A program made the position numbers and the translations under genes. 64,000 nt of DNA from Paraburkholderia sp. CNPSo 3274 (GTDB taxonomy: Bacteria > Pseudomonadota > Gammaproteobacteria > Burkholderiales > Burkholderiaceae): the NCBI RefSeq assembly GCF_024206475.1, contig NZ_JAMBPR010000011.1, forward strand, positions 1 through 64,000, given 5' to 3'. The notes under the pieces are model-generated. The model saw only the letters and a program-made list of their open reading frames with translations. It did not search any database and had not been told where the DNA came from. Every line of letters starts with the position of its first letter. The first letter of the stretch is position 1. Of this stretch, positions 7,773-18,652 are shown one piece after another.

Positions 7773-8454
7773 ATGGCGACGAAAGCGCGGGGCGTTCAAC
7801 GGCGCGGGGACTCGCTCTCACGCGAGCGAATCATCGAGGTGTCGATCGAACTTCTGGACAGCAGCGGCGAAAGCGGCCTGACGTTTCGCGCACTGGCCGA
7901 GCGACTCGCCACTGGGTCCCGGCGCGATCTACTGGCATGTCGAGAACAAGAGCGATCTGCTGAGCGCCGCCTGTGACGCCATCGTCGCCCGCACGATGGA
8001 CACGCCATTGCCCAGCGCGACGCCGCGAGAGGCGATTCGCGCCCTCGCGCAGGGTATGTTCGACGCGATCGACGACCATCCGTGGGTTGGCTCGGTGCTC
8101 GCGCGAGACCCGGGGCAATTGCCTATGGTTCGCATTCTTGAACGCATAGGCCAGCAGATTCGCGCGCTTGACGTTCCTGACGTCGCGCAGTGGGCAACGG
8201 TGTCCGCATTGCTGAGCTACATCCTGGGCGTGGGCGGCCAGAACGCGGCGAATGCTCAGATCGCTCGCGACCGGGACGCTGATCGAACCCACTTTCTGGA
8301 CGAGGTGGCGTCGGTGTGGTCGCAGCTCGATCCTGCGGACTATCCGTTCATGCGCAGCGTGGCCACACAGCTGCGCGATCACGATGAGCGCGTCGATTTT
8401 CTCGCTGGCATCGATCTCATCCTGCCTGGAATCGAATCAGCGCACGGCCGCTGA
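7773..8454 (+). pseudogene. TetR-family regulator with a single-base frameshift
   Basis: The frame from ATG 7773 (GAGGAAG upstream) gives the TetR N-terminus SRERIIEVSIELLDSSG and LTFRALAERLATG, then goes out of register. The correct continuation, PGAIYWHVENKSDLLSAACDAI and the full ligand-binding domain, lies in the next frame through to 8454. Dropping one G from the run at 7914-7916 joins them into one normal TetR protein of about 226 residues. The gene is therefore either disrupted inside its DNA-binding helix or affected by a base-calling error. It ends 3 bp from the convergent lipoprotein gene. Confidence 0.8.
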
Positions 8455-8457
8455 GCG

Positions 8458-9642
8458 CTACATGCCCATGCTCGTTCCCGCGCCCGTGCTTGTGCCGGTG
8501 CCCGTGCCCGTCGTCGTGCCTGCGTTCGACGTCGCATTCAAATCGATTCTTCCATACACGCCATCGGCTTCGTCATTCGGCCCCGCCGCGAAAAACAGCG
8601 CGTTGGAAGGCTGATTGCTGAGGTCGTTGCCGAACGCAATGCCCCACACGCCTGGCTCGACAAGCGCATTGCCGTTCGAGCCGGTGAGCGGCCCCATCGA
8701 CTGGCCGGTCGATGCATTGAACGCGTTGATCGCGCCATTACCGAAATTGCCGATCAGTATCGCGCCACTCATCGAGCCGAAGTTCGCGGGCGCCTGCGCA
8801 ATGCCCCATGGCGCGTTCAGCGGGCTCCCAGTCGCGAAGCGTTGCTTCAGGTTGCCGGCAGTGTCGTACACATCGACCATGCCGAGCCCCGCGCCTGCGA
8901 CATCGTCGTGCTTAGCCGCGTCTTGCATCGCATACGTGACGAACAGATTCGAGCCGATCGCCTGAATGCCGAACGGCGCGAAGCCGGCCGGGATCGCCGG
9001 GTCCGTGAAGCCACCCGGCATCGCGACCTTGCTGAATGAAGTATTGAAAACGTCGATCTTGTTGTTATGGAAGTCGGTCGCGTAGAGGAAGTTGGCATTG
9101 TTCATCGTCGCGAGCGCGAGACCCTTGTACACGGCGCCGCCCGTGCCGTCGTCGTACATGACGAATGCATTGGTCGGCCCGACCGCTGGCGCCCACGCGG
9201 TGACGGTGCCGCCCTCGCCCGCGAAGATGAACGCAGCGACACCGGACTTGCCGTTTTCCGTGACGGTGAAGCTTTGTGTGCCGTTGAAGACGATGCCCGT
9301 CGGCGATGCCGAGCCGTTCTTGCCACTGGGTATCGCGACGATCAGCGATTGCGGCACGCCGTTGCCGTCATAGAGTGTTGCGACATTGGTGCCGTTGTCC
9401 GCAACCCAGGCAAAACCGTTCGGATTGAAGGCGACACCCCACGGGTTTTTCAGATTCCCGTCGATGTGCGCGGCCGCCACCGCGCCATCGGAAACGAGAG
9501 CCGTTGCCGCGAACGACGACGGGACGGGCACGCTAGCACTGCTGGGACCCGCACTGGAACCGGAACTGCCGCCGCACGACACGAGCGTCGCGATGGCCGC
9601 GCCACATGCTACGACGCCTAATACGGCGAATAGAGACTTCAT
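8458..9642 (-). CDS. TIGR03118-like secreted beta-propeller lipoprotein
   Basis: The 394-residue protein begins with a lipoprotein signal peptide (ATLVSCGGSSG, lipobox Cys near residue 23) and a Ser-rich linker. The body has the repeated pattern of the TIGR03118 family, thought to be a beta-propeller: NPWGVAFNPNGFAWVADNGT, PTGIVFNGT, LYATDFHNNKIDVFN, APFGIQAIG and APWGIAQAP. The C-terminus ends in a low-complexity tail of alternating Gly and Thr (TTTGTGTGTSTG) that is encoded by a simple DNA repeat at 8461-8525. Function is unknown; the protein is probably outer-membrane anchored or surface exposed. It is monocistronic. Confidence 0.8.
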   Translation of the reverse strand: MKSLFAVLGVVACGAAIATLVSCGGSSGSSAGPSSASVPVPSSFAATALVSDGAVAAAHIDGNLKNPWGVAFNPNGFAWVADNGTNVATLYDGNGVPQSLIVAIPSGKNGSASPTGIVFNGTQSFTVTENGKSGVAAFIFAGEGGTVTAWAPAVGPTNAFVMYDDGTGGAVYKGLALATMNNANFLYATDFHNNKIDVFNTSFSKVAMPGGFTDPAIPAGFAPFGIQAIGSNLFVTYAMQDAAKHDDVAGAGLGMVDVYDTAGNLKQRFATGSPLNAPWGIAQAPANFGSMSGAILIGNFGNGAINAFNASTGQSMGPLTGSNGNALVEPGVWGIAFGNDLSNQPSNALFFAAGPNDEADGVYGRIDLNATSNAGTTTGTGTGTSTGAGTSMGM

Positions 9643-9789
9643 GACCGCACTCCTCGTTCAGTCCAAAGGACTAACGGACAAAGAACGAGGAGGACGCAGC
9701 GTTTATTCCAGCGAAGAAAAAGGGCTTGTTTCGCAGGCGATCGCAATGACTGAACTAGCTAGCGAAAAATACATGGCGGGCAACGAGCA

Positions 9790-11109
9790 CTATGCGCGAC
9801 TATCCGGCGCCTGCAGACTCGCCGATACCGGCGGCAATCTGCGTGGCGTACCCAGCAGAGCGAGTTGCTTCTCGTGCGGCGTCAGCGCGCCACTGTCGTG
9901 CTTGTCCGCTTCAGCATATTTTTGCGCAGCATGAGACAGATCGCCTTCGTCTTCCAGCGCCTGCCCCCATAGTTCATACGCGGGCGCGAGATCGGGACGA
10001 AGTTCCACCGCGTGCGCGAGCTTGACGATCGCCGCCTCATATTGTCCATTGTGGACGAGTGCTTCCCCCCAATCATGCAGGATGTTCACGTCGTCGTGGT
10101 GCATTTCATCTGCGCGGTGGAACGCGCTGAGGGCTTCGGCATACCGGTGCGCGTGCAACAAGACGTCGCCGAGCAAGCGCTGGTTCTCCGCAGTACTCCA
10201 CCTCTCGCGAGCGCCCGCTCGAAGCTCCTTGATCGCGGCGTCGATTCTATGCTCCTGCTCGAGCGCAATGCCGAGATTGGCCCGCAAGACGGCCGAGTGC
10301 GGATACAGCAAAAGCGCGTCGCGTGACTGCTGTTCCGCCTCCTCGGAGCGGTTTTGCCTCAGCAGCAGCCAGCCTCTTCCGGCGAGCGCCCATTGGCGTT
10401 GCGATGAGCCTGGCCGGCCGAGGATATCGTCATAGATGGCTTCGACCTCGCTATAGTCGCATTGCCCCGGCGAGCACCGTGTCTTTTGCACCGTTGTGAA
10501 GACATGGCTCGCGAGCGTATTCGGTTCGACAAGCCGCATGACCTTGATCGCGATGTCTCGCACCGACTGGTTGAAGTCATTGCCGGTGAACGCGACGTCG
10601 TCGTGCATGGCATTGAATGGGCCGTTTTCGATCTGGATATGCGCGACATACGCATCCACGCTGTCGTTCACATGCGTAATGCCGATGTGGACGACCACGT
10701 CCTGCTTGTTCGTGAACAGCGTCGATTTCAGAAAACCGACAATCGACGCATAGGACATGTCTTGACCTGGGAGCTTGATATCCGGGCTGTCGTTATCGGC
10801 CAGCGATACATCGTGCGGAACCGCGTCGCTGTCGCTGCTGATCCCGCGCATCGCCGCAAGAATTCGTTCTGCCAGGAATTCCGGGGTATAGCCGGTGTCG
10901 GCTAGCGCTTTCGGCGTTTCCACCGGCGGCACCAGCACGTGTTGCGTGAGCGCGCCGGATATGACGAGCCAGCAAAAGGGAACGGTCAGGACCGCGATGA
11001 CCCAGGTGAGCACAAAGGGCCATAGCTCCCGTGGAGCGCGGCCGATCAGCTCGACGAGAAACAACACATGCGAAAGACCCGCAGGCCTGCGATCCGGAAC
11101 GCTCGACAT
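9790..11109 (-). CDS. Membrane-anchored TPR-repeat protein
   Basis: The 439-residue protein has one membrane segment near residues 29-55 (LWPFVLTWVIAVLTVPFCWL). A 160-residue extracytoplasmic region of unknown fold follows (around ASIVGFLKSTLF and VVVHIGITHVNDSVDAYVA). The second half, from about residue 230, is a set of tetratricopeptide repeats, for example WALAGRGWLLLRQNRSEEAE, AVLRANLGIALEQEHRIDAA and DVNILHDWGEALVHNGQYEAA. TPRs bind partner proteins, so this may be a scaffold, but no partner gene is adjacent. It is monocistronic and leftward. Confidence 0.7.
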   Translation of the reverse strand: MSSVPDRRPAGLSHVLFLVELIGRAPRELWPFVLTWVIAVLTVPFCWLVISGALTQHVLVPPVETPKALADTGYTPEFLAERILAAMRGISSDSDAVPHDVSLADNDSPDIKLPGQDMSYASIVGFLKSTLFTNKQDVVVHIGITHVNDSVDAYVAHIQIENGPFNAMHDDVAFTGNDFNQSVRDIAIKVMRLVEPNTLASHVFTTVQKTRCSPGQCDYSEVEAIYDDILGRPGSSQRQWALAGRGWLLLRQNRSEEAEQQSRDALLLYPHSAVLRANLGIALEQEHRIDAAIKELRAGARERWSTAENQRLLGDVLLHAHRYAEALSAFHRADEMHHDDVNILHDWGEALVHNGQYEAAIVKLAHAVELRPDLAPAYELWGQALEDEGDLSHAAQKYAEADKHDSGALTPHEKQLALLGTPRRLPPVSASLQAPDSRA

Positions 11110-11325
11110 GTTGCACCTCGATTCGGCTGCAGCTGGCTGAGCCCAACTGTCTGTCGACGTTCACGCATCGAGTGTGCCAGCGGGCTCAAACGCCTTGCTG
11201 CCGGGCGTTTTGGCTATGTTTGCGAATTTCGGGCGTGGCGGGTGTTATCTCCTGACCAACTTATACAGACGGCGAGTGCCGGTTTGCGACAGACAGATGC
11301 GATCGGGACTGGTCCGGCGGCGGGC

Positions 11326-14049
<2,724 letters not shown>

Positions 14050-14065
14050 GGGCATCTCCTTGAAT

Positions 14066-14121
14066 TGGGGCCGCCTGCATGGGGCCGCCGAGGTGGGGCC
14101 GCCAAGGTGGGGCGTGGGACG
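14066..14121. repeat. 14-bp tandem repeat, four imperfect copies
   Basis: The unit starts TGGGGCCGCC and recurs at 14066, 14080 and 14094, with a decayed fourth copy at 14108. It fills the short gap between the two glycosidase genes. The 14-bp period is not a multiple of three, which supports the view that this stretch is untranslated. Confidence 0.75.
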
Positions 14122-14194
14122 GCGGGCGAGCGCCGCGAGTCTCACATGCTAGCGCGGTTGCCCGCCGGGCGTGCGCACAGCGCTACGGTGCGGG

Positions 14195-16156
14195 CTAGCC
14201 GGCGTCCCCGAGCCGTTTGAGAACGCGCAGTAATTCGCCGAGCGACCATGCCTGGAACGGTGCGCCGCCGCTCTGGTGCGGCGCATCGCCGTCGGCGACC
14301 TCGGAAATATGGTCGAGCCCGGCGCGGTCGAGATGCGCGAGCAGCGGCGCGACAAACCGCTCGCGAGCGAGCGCGCGCTGCGCCGCAGTATCGCCGTTCA
14401 CGTGCAGCCAGGCATCCACGAAGGGGCCGAGCAACCAGGGCCAGACGGTGCCCTGATGATAGGCGCCGTCGCGCTCCAGCACGCCACCGCGGTACTGCCC
14501 GCGATACGCGCGGTCCGACGGTGCGAGCGTGCGCAGCCCCATGGGCGTGAGCAGATTGGCTTCGACCTGTGCGACCACCGCGCGCGCCGCATCGCCTTCG
14601 AGCAGCGCGAACGGCAAACCGCCTGCCGCGAAGATCTGGTTCGGCCGAATCGAGCGATCGGCCGCGCCCTCCACGTGATCGACGTCGACCACGTCGAATA
14701 GCGCGCCCGTCGACGGATCGACAAAGCGCTCGGAAAACGAGGCGCTGGCGCGCGCCTCGAGCTCGCGCCAGCGCGTATCCCATGCCACGGCAATGCGCAG
14801 CGCGTTGATCCACAGCGCCTGAATTTCGACCGGCTTGCCAATGCGCGGCGTGACCACCCAGTCGCCCGCCTTCGCATCCATCCAGGTGAGCTGCACGCCC
14901 GGCACGCCCGCTCGCAGCAGCGCGTCGCGCGGGTCGGCTGCGATCTGGTAGCGCGTGCCGCGCGCATAGCCTTCGAGGATGGCGTCGACGGCGCCTTGCA
15001 GCGCATGCCGCGCTTCGCGCGGCACGTTCGCAGCCGCGAAGTAGTCGTGCACCGCCACGACGAACCACAGCGACGCGTCGACGGAGTTGTATTCGGGCGC
15101 GCCGCCAGCATCGGGAAAGCGGTTCGGCAGCATGCCCTCGGAAACGGTCGCCGCCCATTCGAGCAGGATCGCGCCAGTCTCCTCGTAGCGCTCGTTCGCG
15201 AGCAGCAGGCCGCGCATGGCGATGAACGTATCGCGGCCCCAGTCGGTGAACCACGGATAGCCCGCGACGATCGTGCGGCCGTCGCCGCGCGCGACGACAT
15301 AGGCGCTGGCCGAACGCTGCAGGCGCGAGCCGAGCGACGCCCGGCGCACTGCTTCGAAGCCAGCGAGCAGTCGCGCGCGGCTCGCCGCGCTTTCGTTGCT
15401 TTCGAGCGAGGCATCTGGCGCGCCAGATGATGGTTGCGCGCGCAACAGCATCACAGCGTCGCCTTTGCTGAGATCGAACGTGAACACGCCTGGCGTCGCG
15501 AGATCCTCGATGCAGTCGAGACCGCGCTCGCGTTCGCGCGTGTAGCAGAAGTTGCGGTACCAGTCCGGCGCATGCGCATAGCCGCCGTTCGAGCGCGCGA
15601 CGATGGCGGGCACGTCGCCGTACGGTTGCCAACGCACGTGCTCGCCGTCGATCTGGGCGTTGAAGTCGAACGCGGGGTTCTCGTGGTGCAGCCCGTGATA
15701 ATCGCGGCCCGAGATCAGCGGGCGGACTTTCAGCACTGCACCGCCAGGCCCGGACGATACTTCGAGGCGCCAGCGCAGCACGGTCTCGCGGCTCGCCTTC
15801 GCAACGAACACTTCTGCTGTGAGCACGGCGCCGCCGTCCAGCCGGTAGCGCCACGTGGGCCACGGCAACGTGTCGAAGCCTGCGATGCGCTCCGAGGTAT
15901 CGGGATAGAGCAGATCGGGCGCGTAGCGCTGCATCGTCAGCGCGGTCTTGCGCTCCCCGTCCTCGAGCCAGGCTTCGATGCCATTGACGAGCACCACGCG
16001 GTTCGTGGGTGGCTGCGTCGCCGTGAGCAGCAGCGCGTGATAGCGGCGCGTGCGCGCGGTGCCGACAGTGCCGGACGCAAATCCGCCAGCACCGTCCGCT
16101 TCGAGCCACTCGTCGTCGAGGCGCTGCGCATCAATGGAGCCGTCAAGACGCGTCAT
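14195..16156 (-). CDS. Amylo-alpha-1,6-glucosidase (GH133 debranching type)
   Basis: The 653-residue protein resembles the glucosidase half of glycogen debranching enzymes. It starts with the N-terminal debranching domain (LEADGAGGFASGTVGTARTR, YHALLL, RVVLVNGIEAWL). It continues into the GDE_C barrel with YPWFTDWGRDTFIAMRGLLL, in which the Asp after GR is conserved, and PNRFPDAGGAPEYNSVDASLW. The end of the barrel shows QGTVWPWLLGPFVDAWL. It would remove alpha-1,6-linked glucose from glycogen or related alpha-glucans in the cytoplasm. The gene lies upstream of the GH63-like gene in the same direction with 145 bp between them, so the two may be co-transcribed. Confidence 0.85.
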   Translation of the reverse strand: MTRLDGSIDAQRLDDEWLEADGAGGFASGTVGTARTRRYHALLLTATQPPTNRVVLVNGIEAWLEDGERKTALTMQRYAPDLLYPDTSERIAGFDTLPWPTWRYRLDGGAVLTAEVFVAKASRETVLRWRLEVSSGPGGAVLKVRPLISGRDYHGLHHENPAFDFNAQIDGEHVRWQPYGDVPAIVARSNGGYAHAPDWYRNFCYTRERERGLDCIEDLATPGVFTFDLSKGDAVMLLRAQPSSGAPDASLESNESAASRARLLAGFEAVRRASLGSRLQRSASAYVVARGDGRTIVAGYPWFTDWGRDTFIAMRGLLLANERYEETGAILLEWAATVSEGMLPNRFPDAGGAPEYNSVDASLWFVVAVHDYFAAANVPREARHALQGAVDAILEGYARGTRYQIAADPRDALLRAGVPGVQLTWMDAKAGDWVVTPRIGKPVEIQALWINALRIAVAWDTRWRELEARASASFSERFVDPSTGALFDVVDVDHVEGAADRSIRPNQIFAAGGLPFALLEGDAARAVVAQVEANLLTPMGLRTLAPSDRAYRGQYRGGVLERDGAYHQGTVWPWLLGPFVDAWLHVNGDTAAQRALARERFVAPLLAHLDRAGLDHISEVADGDAPHQSGGAPFQAWSLGELLRVLKRLGDAG

Positions 16157-16341
16157 CGGTTGTCCTACCCTCGTGGGTCATCTGCGCAAAGATACTACCG
16201 TCCGCTTGCCGCAGCCAGAAAGCGCGTCATGCGCATTTTGGCGGTCGCCGCGCCTTTGCCAAAAGAAATAAGGGGTATGAGTGCGTGGTGGAACGGCACG
16301 GGCGACGTGAACAGCGCCGGATCGTATGCGTGCGTACAGGG

Positions 16342-17373
16342 TTAGCGCCGGTCAGGCCGCCCGCGCCGCTGCCGATAATGGATCTGCGCGGGCACCTGAA
16401 TGGACTCCGGCGCGCCTTCGCCTTCGAGCAGTGAAAATACGCAACGCAGGCTATGTTCCGCAAGTTGAGCGCTGTCCTGCACGATGGCGTCGATGCGAAG
16501 CGGCAGGCAGTCGAGCAGTTGATGATCGTCGAAAGTCATCACGCGGCCCGGCGCCAGGGCGAGTTGATGCGCTTCGTTCACGAACTCCAGCAAGCCTTCG
16601 AGCAGCGTGATCGAACCGGCGAAAAGCGCCTCGGGATAGCGGCCATGCGCCTCGAACCAGGCCTTCATGAACGCATAGCCCGACTCTCGCTGGTAGTCGC
16701 GCTGAAACACCCAGTCGGCCTGCTCCGCAATGCCATGCCGCTCGAGCGCGAGCCGATAGCCCGCAAGGCGGTCCCGGCTCGGTGAGAGTTCTGGCTGGCC
16801 ACCGAAGAACACCACTTCCCGCGCGCCTTGCTCGATCGTCTCACCCACCAGGGCAGCCACCGTTTCGGCGGCGTCGGTGATCACATAGGGGATCGCGCTC
16901 GTCGCCACGCGGCGGTCGGCGAACACGATCGGCAGGCGCTTGACCCATTTGTCGTAGCGCGGCGCATCGGCGGTGCACGGGACGACCACCACGCCATCCA
17001 CCTGCTGCGCGACCAGATGCGCAATGCCCTCGGTCTCGCGCACCGGATCTTCGTCGCTCGTCACGATCACGAGCTGATAACGGTAGCGCTCGCGGCATTG
17101 CCATTCCATTGCCTGGGCGAGCGCGGCGTGGGCCGAGTTGGTCAGATCGGGAATCACGAGGCCGATCGTGTTGCTGCGCCGCGAGCGCAGCGCGCGCGCC
17201 GATTGCGACGGCGTGAAATGATGGTCCCTCGCCACCTGCAGCACACGCTCGACCGTCGCCGCCGAAATGCGATAGCGCTCGGCATTGCCGTTGAGCACCA
17301 TGCTGGCCGTGGTGCGCGAGACCTCCGCGAGGCGGGCAATGTCGTCGATAGTCAGACGCTCGAACTGGGACAC
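16342..17373 (-). CDS. rbsR: LacI-family repressor, probable RbsR
   Basis: The 343-residue protein has a LacI helix-turn-helix at the start (LTIDDIARLAEVSRTTASMVLNG) and a hinge with RYRISAATVERVLQVA. A periplasmic-binding-protein-like effector domain follows (NTIGLVIPDLTNSAHAALAQ, VDGVVVVPC). I use the GTG at 17373 because AGGAA lies just upstream and the family N-terminus begins there. It is the last gene of the ribose locus and is the likely ribose-responsive repressor of rbsKDACB. That is inferred from position; it also resembles Cra/SucR-type LacI proteins. A terminator-like hairpin upstream suggests it has its own promoter. Confidence 0.75.
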   Translation of the reverse strand: MSQFERLTIDDIARLAEVSRTTASMVLNGNAERYRISAATVERVLQVARDHHFTPSQSARALRSRRSNTIGLVIPDLTNSAHAALAQAMEWQCRERYRYQLVIVTSDEDPVRETEGIAHLVAQQVDGVVVVPCTADAPRYDKWVKRLPIVFADRRVATSAIPYVITDAAETVAALVGETIEQGAREVVFFGGQPELSPSRDRLAGYRLALERHGIAEQADWVFQRDYQRESGYAFMKAWFEAHGRYPEALFAGSITLLEGLLEFVNEAHQLALAPGRVMTFDDHQLLDCLPLRIDAIVQDSAQLAEHSLRCVFSLLEGEGAPESIQVPAQIHYRQRRGRPDRR

Positions 17374-17460
17374 GCGGCGTTCCTGCTGGGTGTGGGTTGG
17401 GGATCGCGTGAACGCGAGAGCGAAGAGCCGGCGATGCGACTGCGAGCAAGGGCAAGCCCC

Positions 17461-17491
17461 AAAACGAAGCGCCCCGTGTGACACGGGGCGC
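17461..17491 (-). terminator. Rho-independent terminator after rbsB
   Basis: A perfect 10-bp stem GCGCCCCGTG / CACGGGGCGC (17469-17491) has a three-base loop. On the minus strand it is followed by TTCGTTTT. It lies about 80 bp after the rbsB stop and before rbsR, so it should end the ribose transport transcript. Confidence 0.75.
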
Positions 17492-17512
17492 GCAGTAGCC
17501 CTCAAGCGCGCG

Positions 17513-17536
17513 CGGACGCGAAGATCTTCGCGTCCG
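17513..17536. repeat. Perfect 24-bp palindrome between rbsB and rbsR
   Basis: CGGACGCGAAGA is followed directly by its exact reverse complement, with no spacer, centred on the GATC at 17523-17526. It lies between rbsB and the terminator. It may be a second 3'-end hairpin that protects the rbsB message, or a protein site. Confidence 0.6.
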
Positions 17537-17570
17537 ATGGTACTACGCTCGCGCGCGCCTGAAAACGTGC

Positions 17571-18545
17571 TTACTGCTTGTACAGGTTCAGCGGCACCGG
17601 GATGAACTTGTCGACAGGCTGACCGTCGACCACCTTCTTCGCGGCCTGCACGCCATACTGGCCGATCAGTTCGGGTTGCTGCTGCACGGTCGCGGCCATC
17701 TGGCCGGCCTTGACCGCGGCGATCGCATCGTCGGTGGCGTCGAAGCCGACCACGGCCACGTTCTTCAGGCCCGCAGCCTGCAGCGCCTTCACCGCGCCCA
17801 GCGCCATTTCGTCGTTCTGCGCGAACACGCCCTGAATGTCCTTGTTGCTCTGGATGATGTTTTCCATCACCGAAAGGCCCTTGGCGCGATCGAAGTCGGC
17901 AGGCTGCTTCGTGACGATCTTCACGCCGCCCTTTGCCGCGATTTCGTCGTCGAAACCGGCGCCGCGCTCGTTGGCCGCCGACGAACCCGGAATGCCTTGC
18001 AGCTCGACGATGTTGCCCTTGCCGCCCAGCTTGTCGGCGAGGAAATCAGCGGCCATCTTGCCGCCCGCCTTGTTGTCCGAAGCGATATGCGAGCTGACTT
18101 CCGCACCGTTCACGCTGCGGTCGAGCGAGATCACCTTGATGCCCTTGCTCGTCGCTTCCTTCACGACGTTGGCCACCGCCGAAGAATCGGTCGGGTTGAT
18201 GAGGATGACGTTGACCTTCTTTTCGATCAGGTCTTCCACACTCGCCTGCTGCTTCGCCGGATCGTTCTGCGCGTCGACGGTGATGAGCGTCACGCCGTCC
18301 TTCTTTGCTTCGTCTTCAGCGCCCTTCTTGAGCGAGACGAAGAACGGATTGTTGAGCGTCGAGATCGACAGGCCGACCGTGACCGCGCCGCCCGAAGCCG
18401 GCGCTGCAGCCGATGCGCCGCTCGCGCCAGCGTCGGCCGTGCTGCCCGGACCTTCCTTCGAGCAGGCCGCGAGGCCCAGCGCGAGCGAGGCGGCGACGAG
18501 CGCCGCAAAGAGTTTCGAGATCGACGGCGAATTGTGCTTATGCAT
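17571..18545 (-). CDS. rbsB: Ribose ABC transporter periplasmic binding protein
   Basis: The 324-residue protein is the periplasmic ribose receptor of the RbsABC importer. The N-terminal signal (KLFAALVAASLALGLAACSKEG) contains a lipobox Cys near residue 28, unlike E. coli RbsB, so it may be a lipoprotein. A Gly/Ala/Ser-rich linker comes before the mature fold. Family landmarks are VGLSISTLNNPFFVSLKKGA, VNVILINPTDSSAV, ISLDRSVNG, VFAQNDEMALGA and VVGFDATDDA. The ATG at 18545 follows GAGGAGGAAG. A stable hairpin separates it from rbsC, a common arrangement for raising binding-protein levels. Confidence 0.93.
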   Translation of the reverse strand: MHKHNSPSISKLFAALVAASLALGLAACSKEGPGSTADAGASGASAAAPASGGAVTVGLSISTLNNPFFVSLKKGAEDEAKKDGVTLITVDAQNDPAKQQASVEDLIEKKVNVILINPTDSSAVANVVKEATSKGIKVISLDRSVNGAEVSSHIASDNKAGGKMAADFLADKLGGKGNIVELQGIPGSSAANERGAGFDDEIAAKGGVKIVTKQPADFDRAKGLSVMENIIQSNKDIQGVFAQNDEMALGAVKALQAAGLKNVAVVGFDATDDAIAAVKAGQMAATVQQQPELIGQYGVQAAKKVVDGQPVDKFIPVPLNLYKQ

Positions 18546-18614
18546 AGTCTTCCTCCTCGTTATATATGGAGTGTATGGAGATAAAAAACTCAGGATAACG
18601 ATTGATGTCAAACT

Positions 18615-18645
18615 GCCGCGCCACGCGAATGGAGCGTGGCGCGGC
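18615..18645 (-). promoter_or_regulatory. Hairpin between rbsC and rbsB
   Basis: A 12-bp stem (GCCGCGCCACGC with GCGTGGCGCGGC) has a seven-base loop. There is no T tract on either side. In binding-protein operons such hairpins often stabilise or partly terminate the message, so this may set the rbsB to rbsC ratio. Confidence 0.55.
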
Positions 18646-18652
18646 CAGGGTG

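Noticed and set aside
11188..11210. Inverted repeat AAACGCC/GGCGTTT upstream of the TPR gene
   Set aside because: Short arms with a nine-base loop and no conserved position; too weak to call a terminator or operator.
14066..14121. Tandem repeat considered as a CRISPR-like array
   Set aside because: The units are directly adjacent 14-mers without spacers and there are no cas genes in the window.
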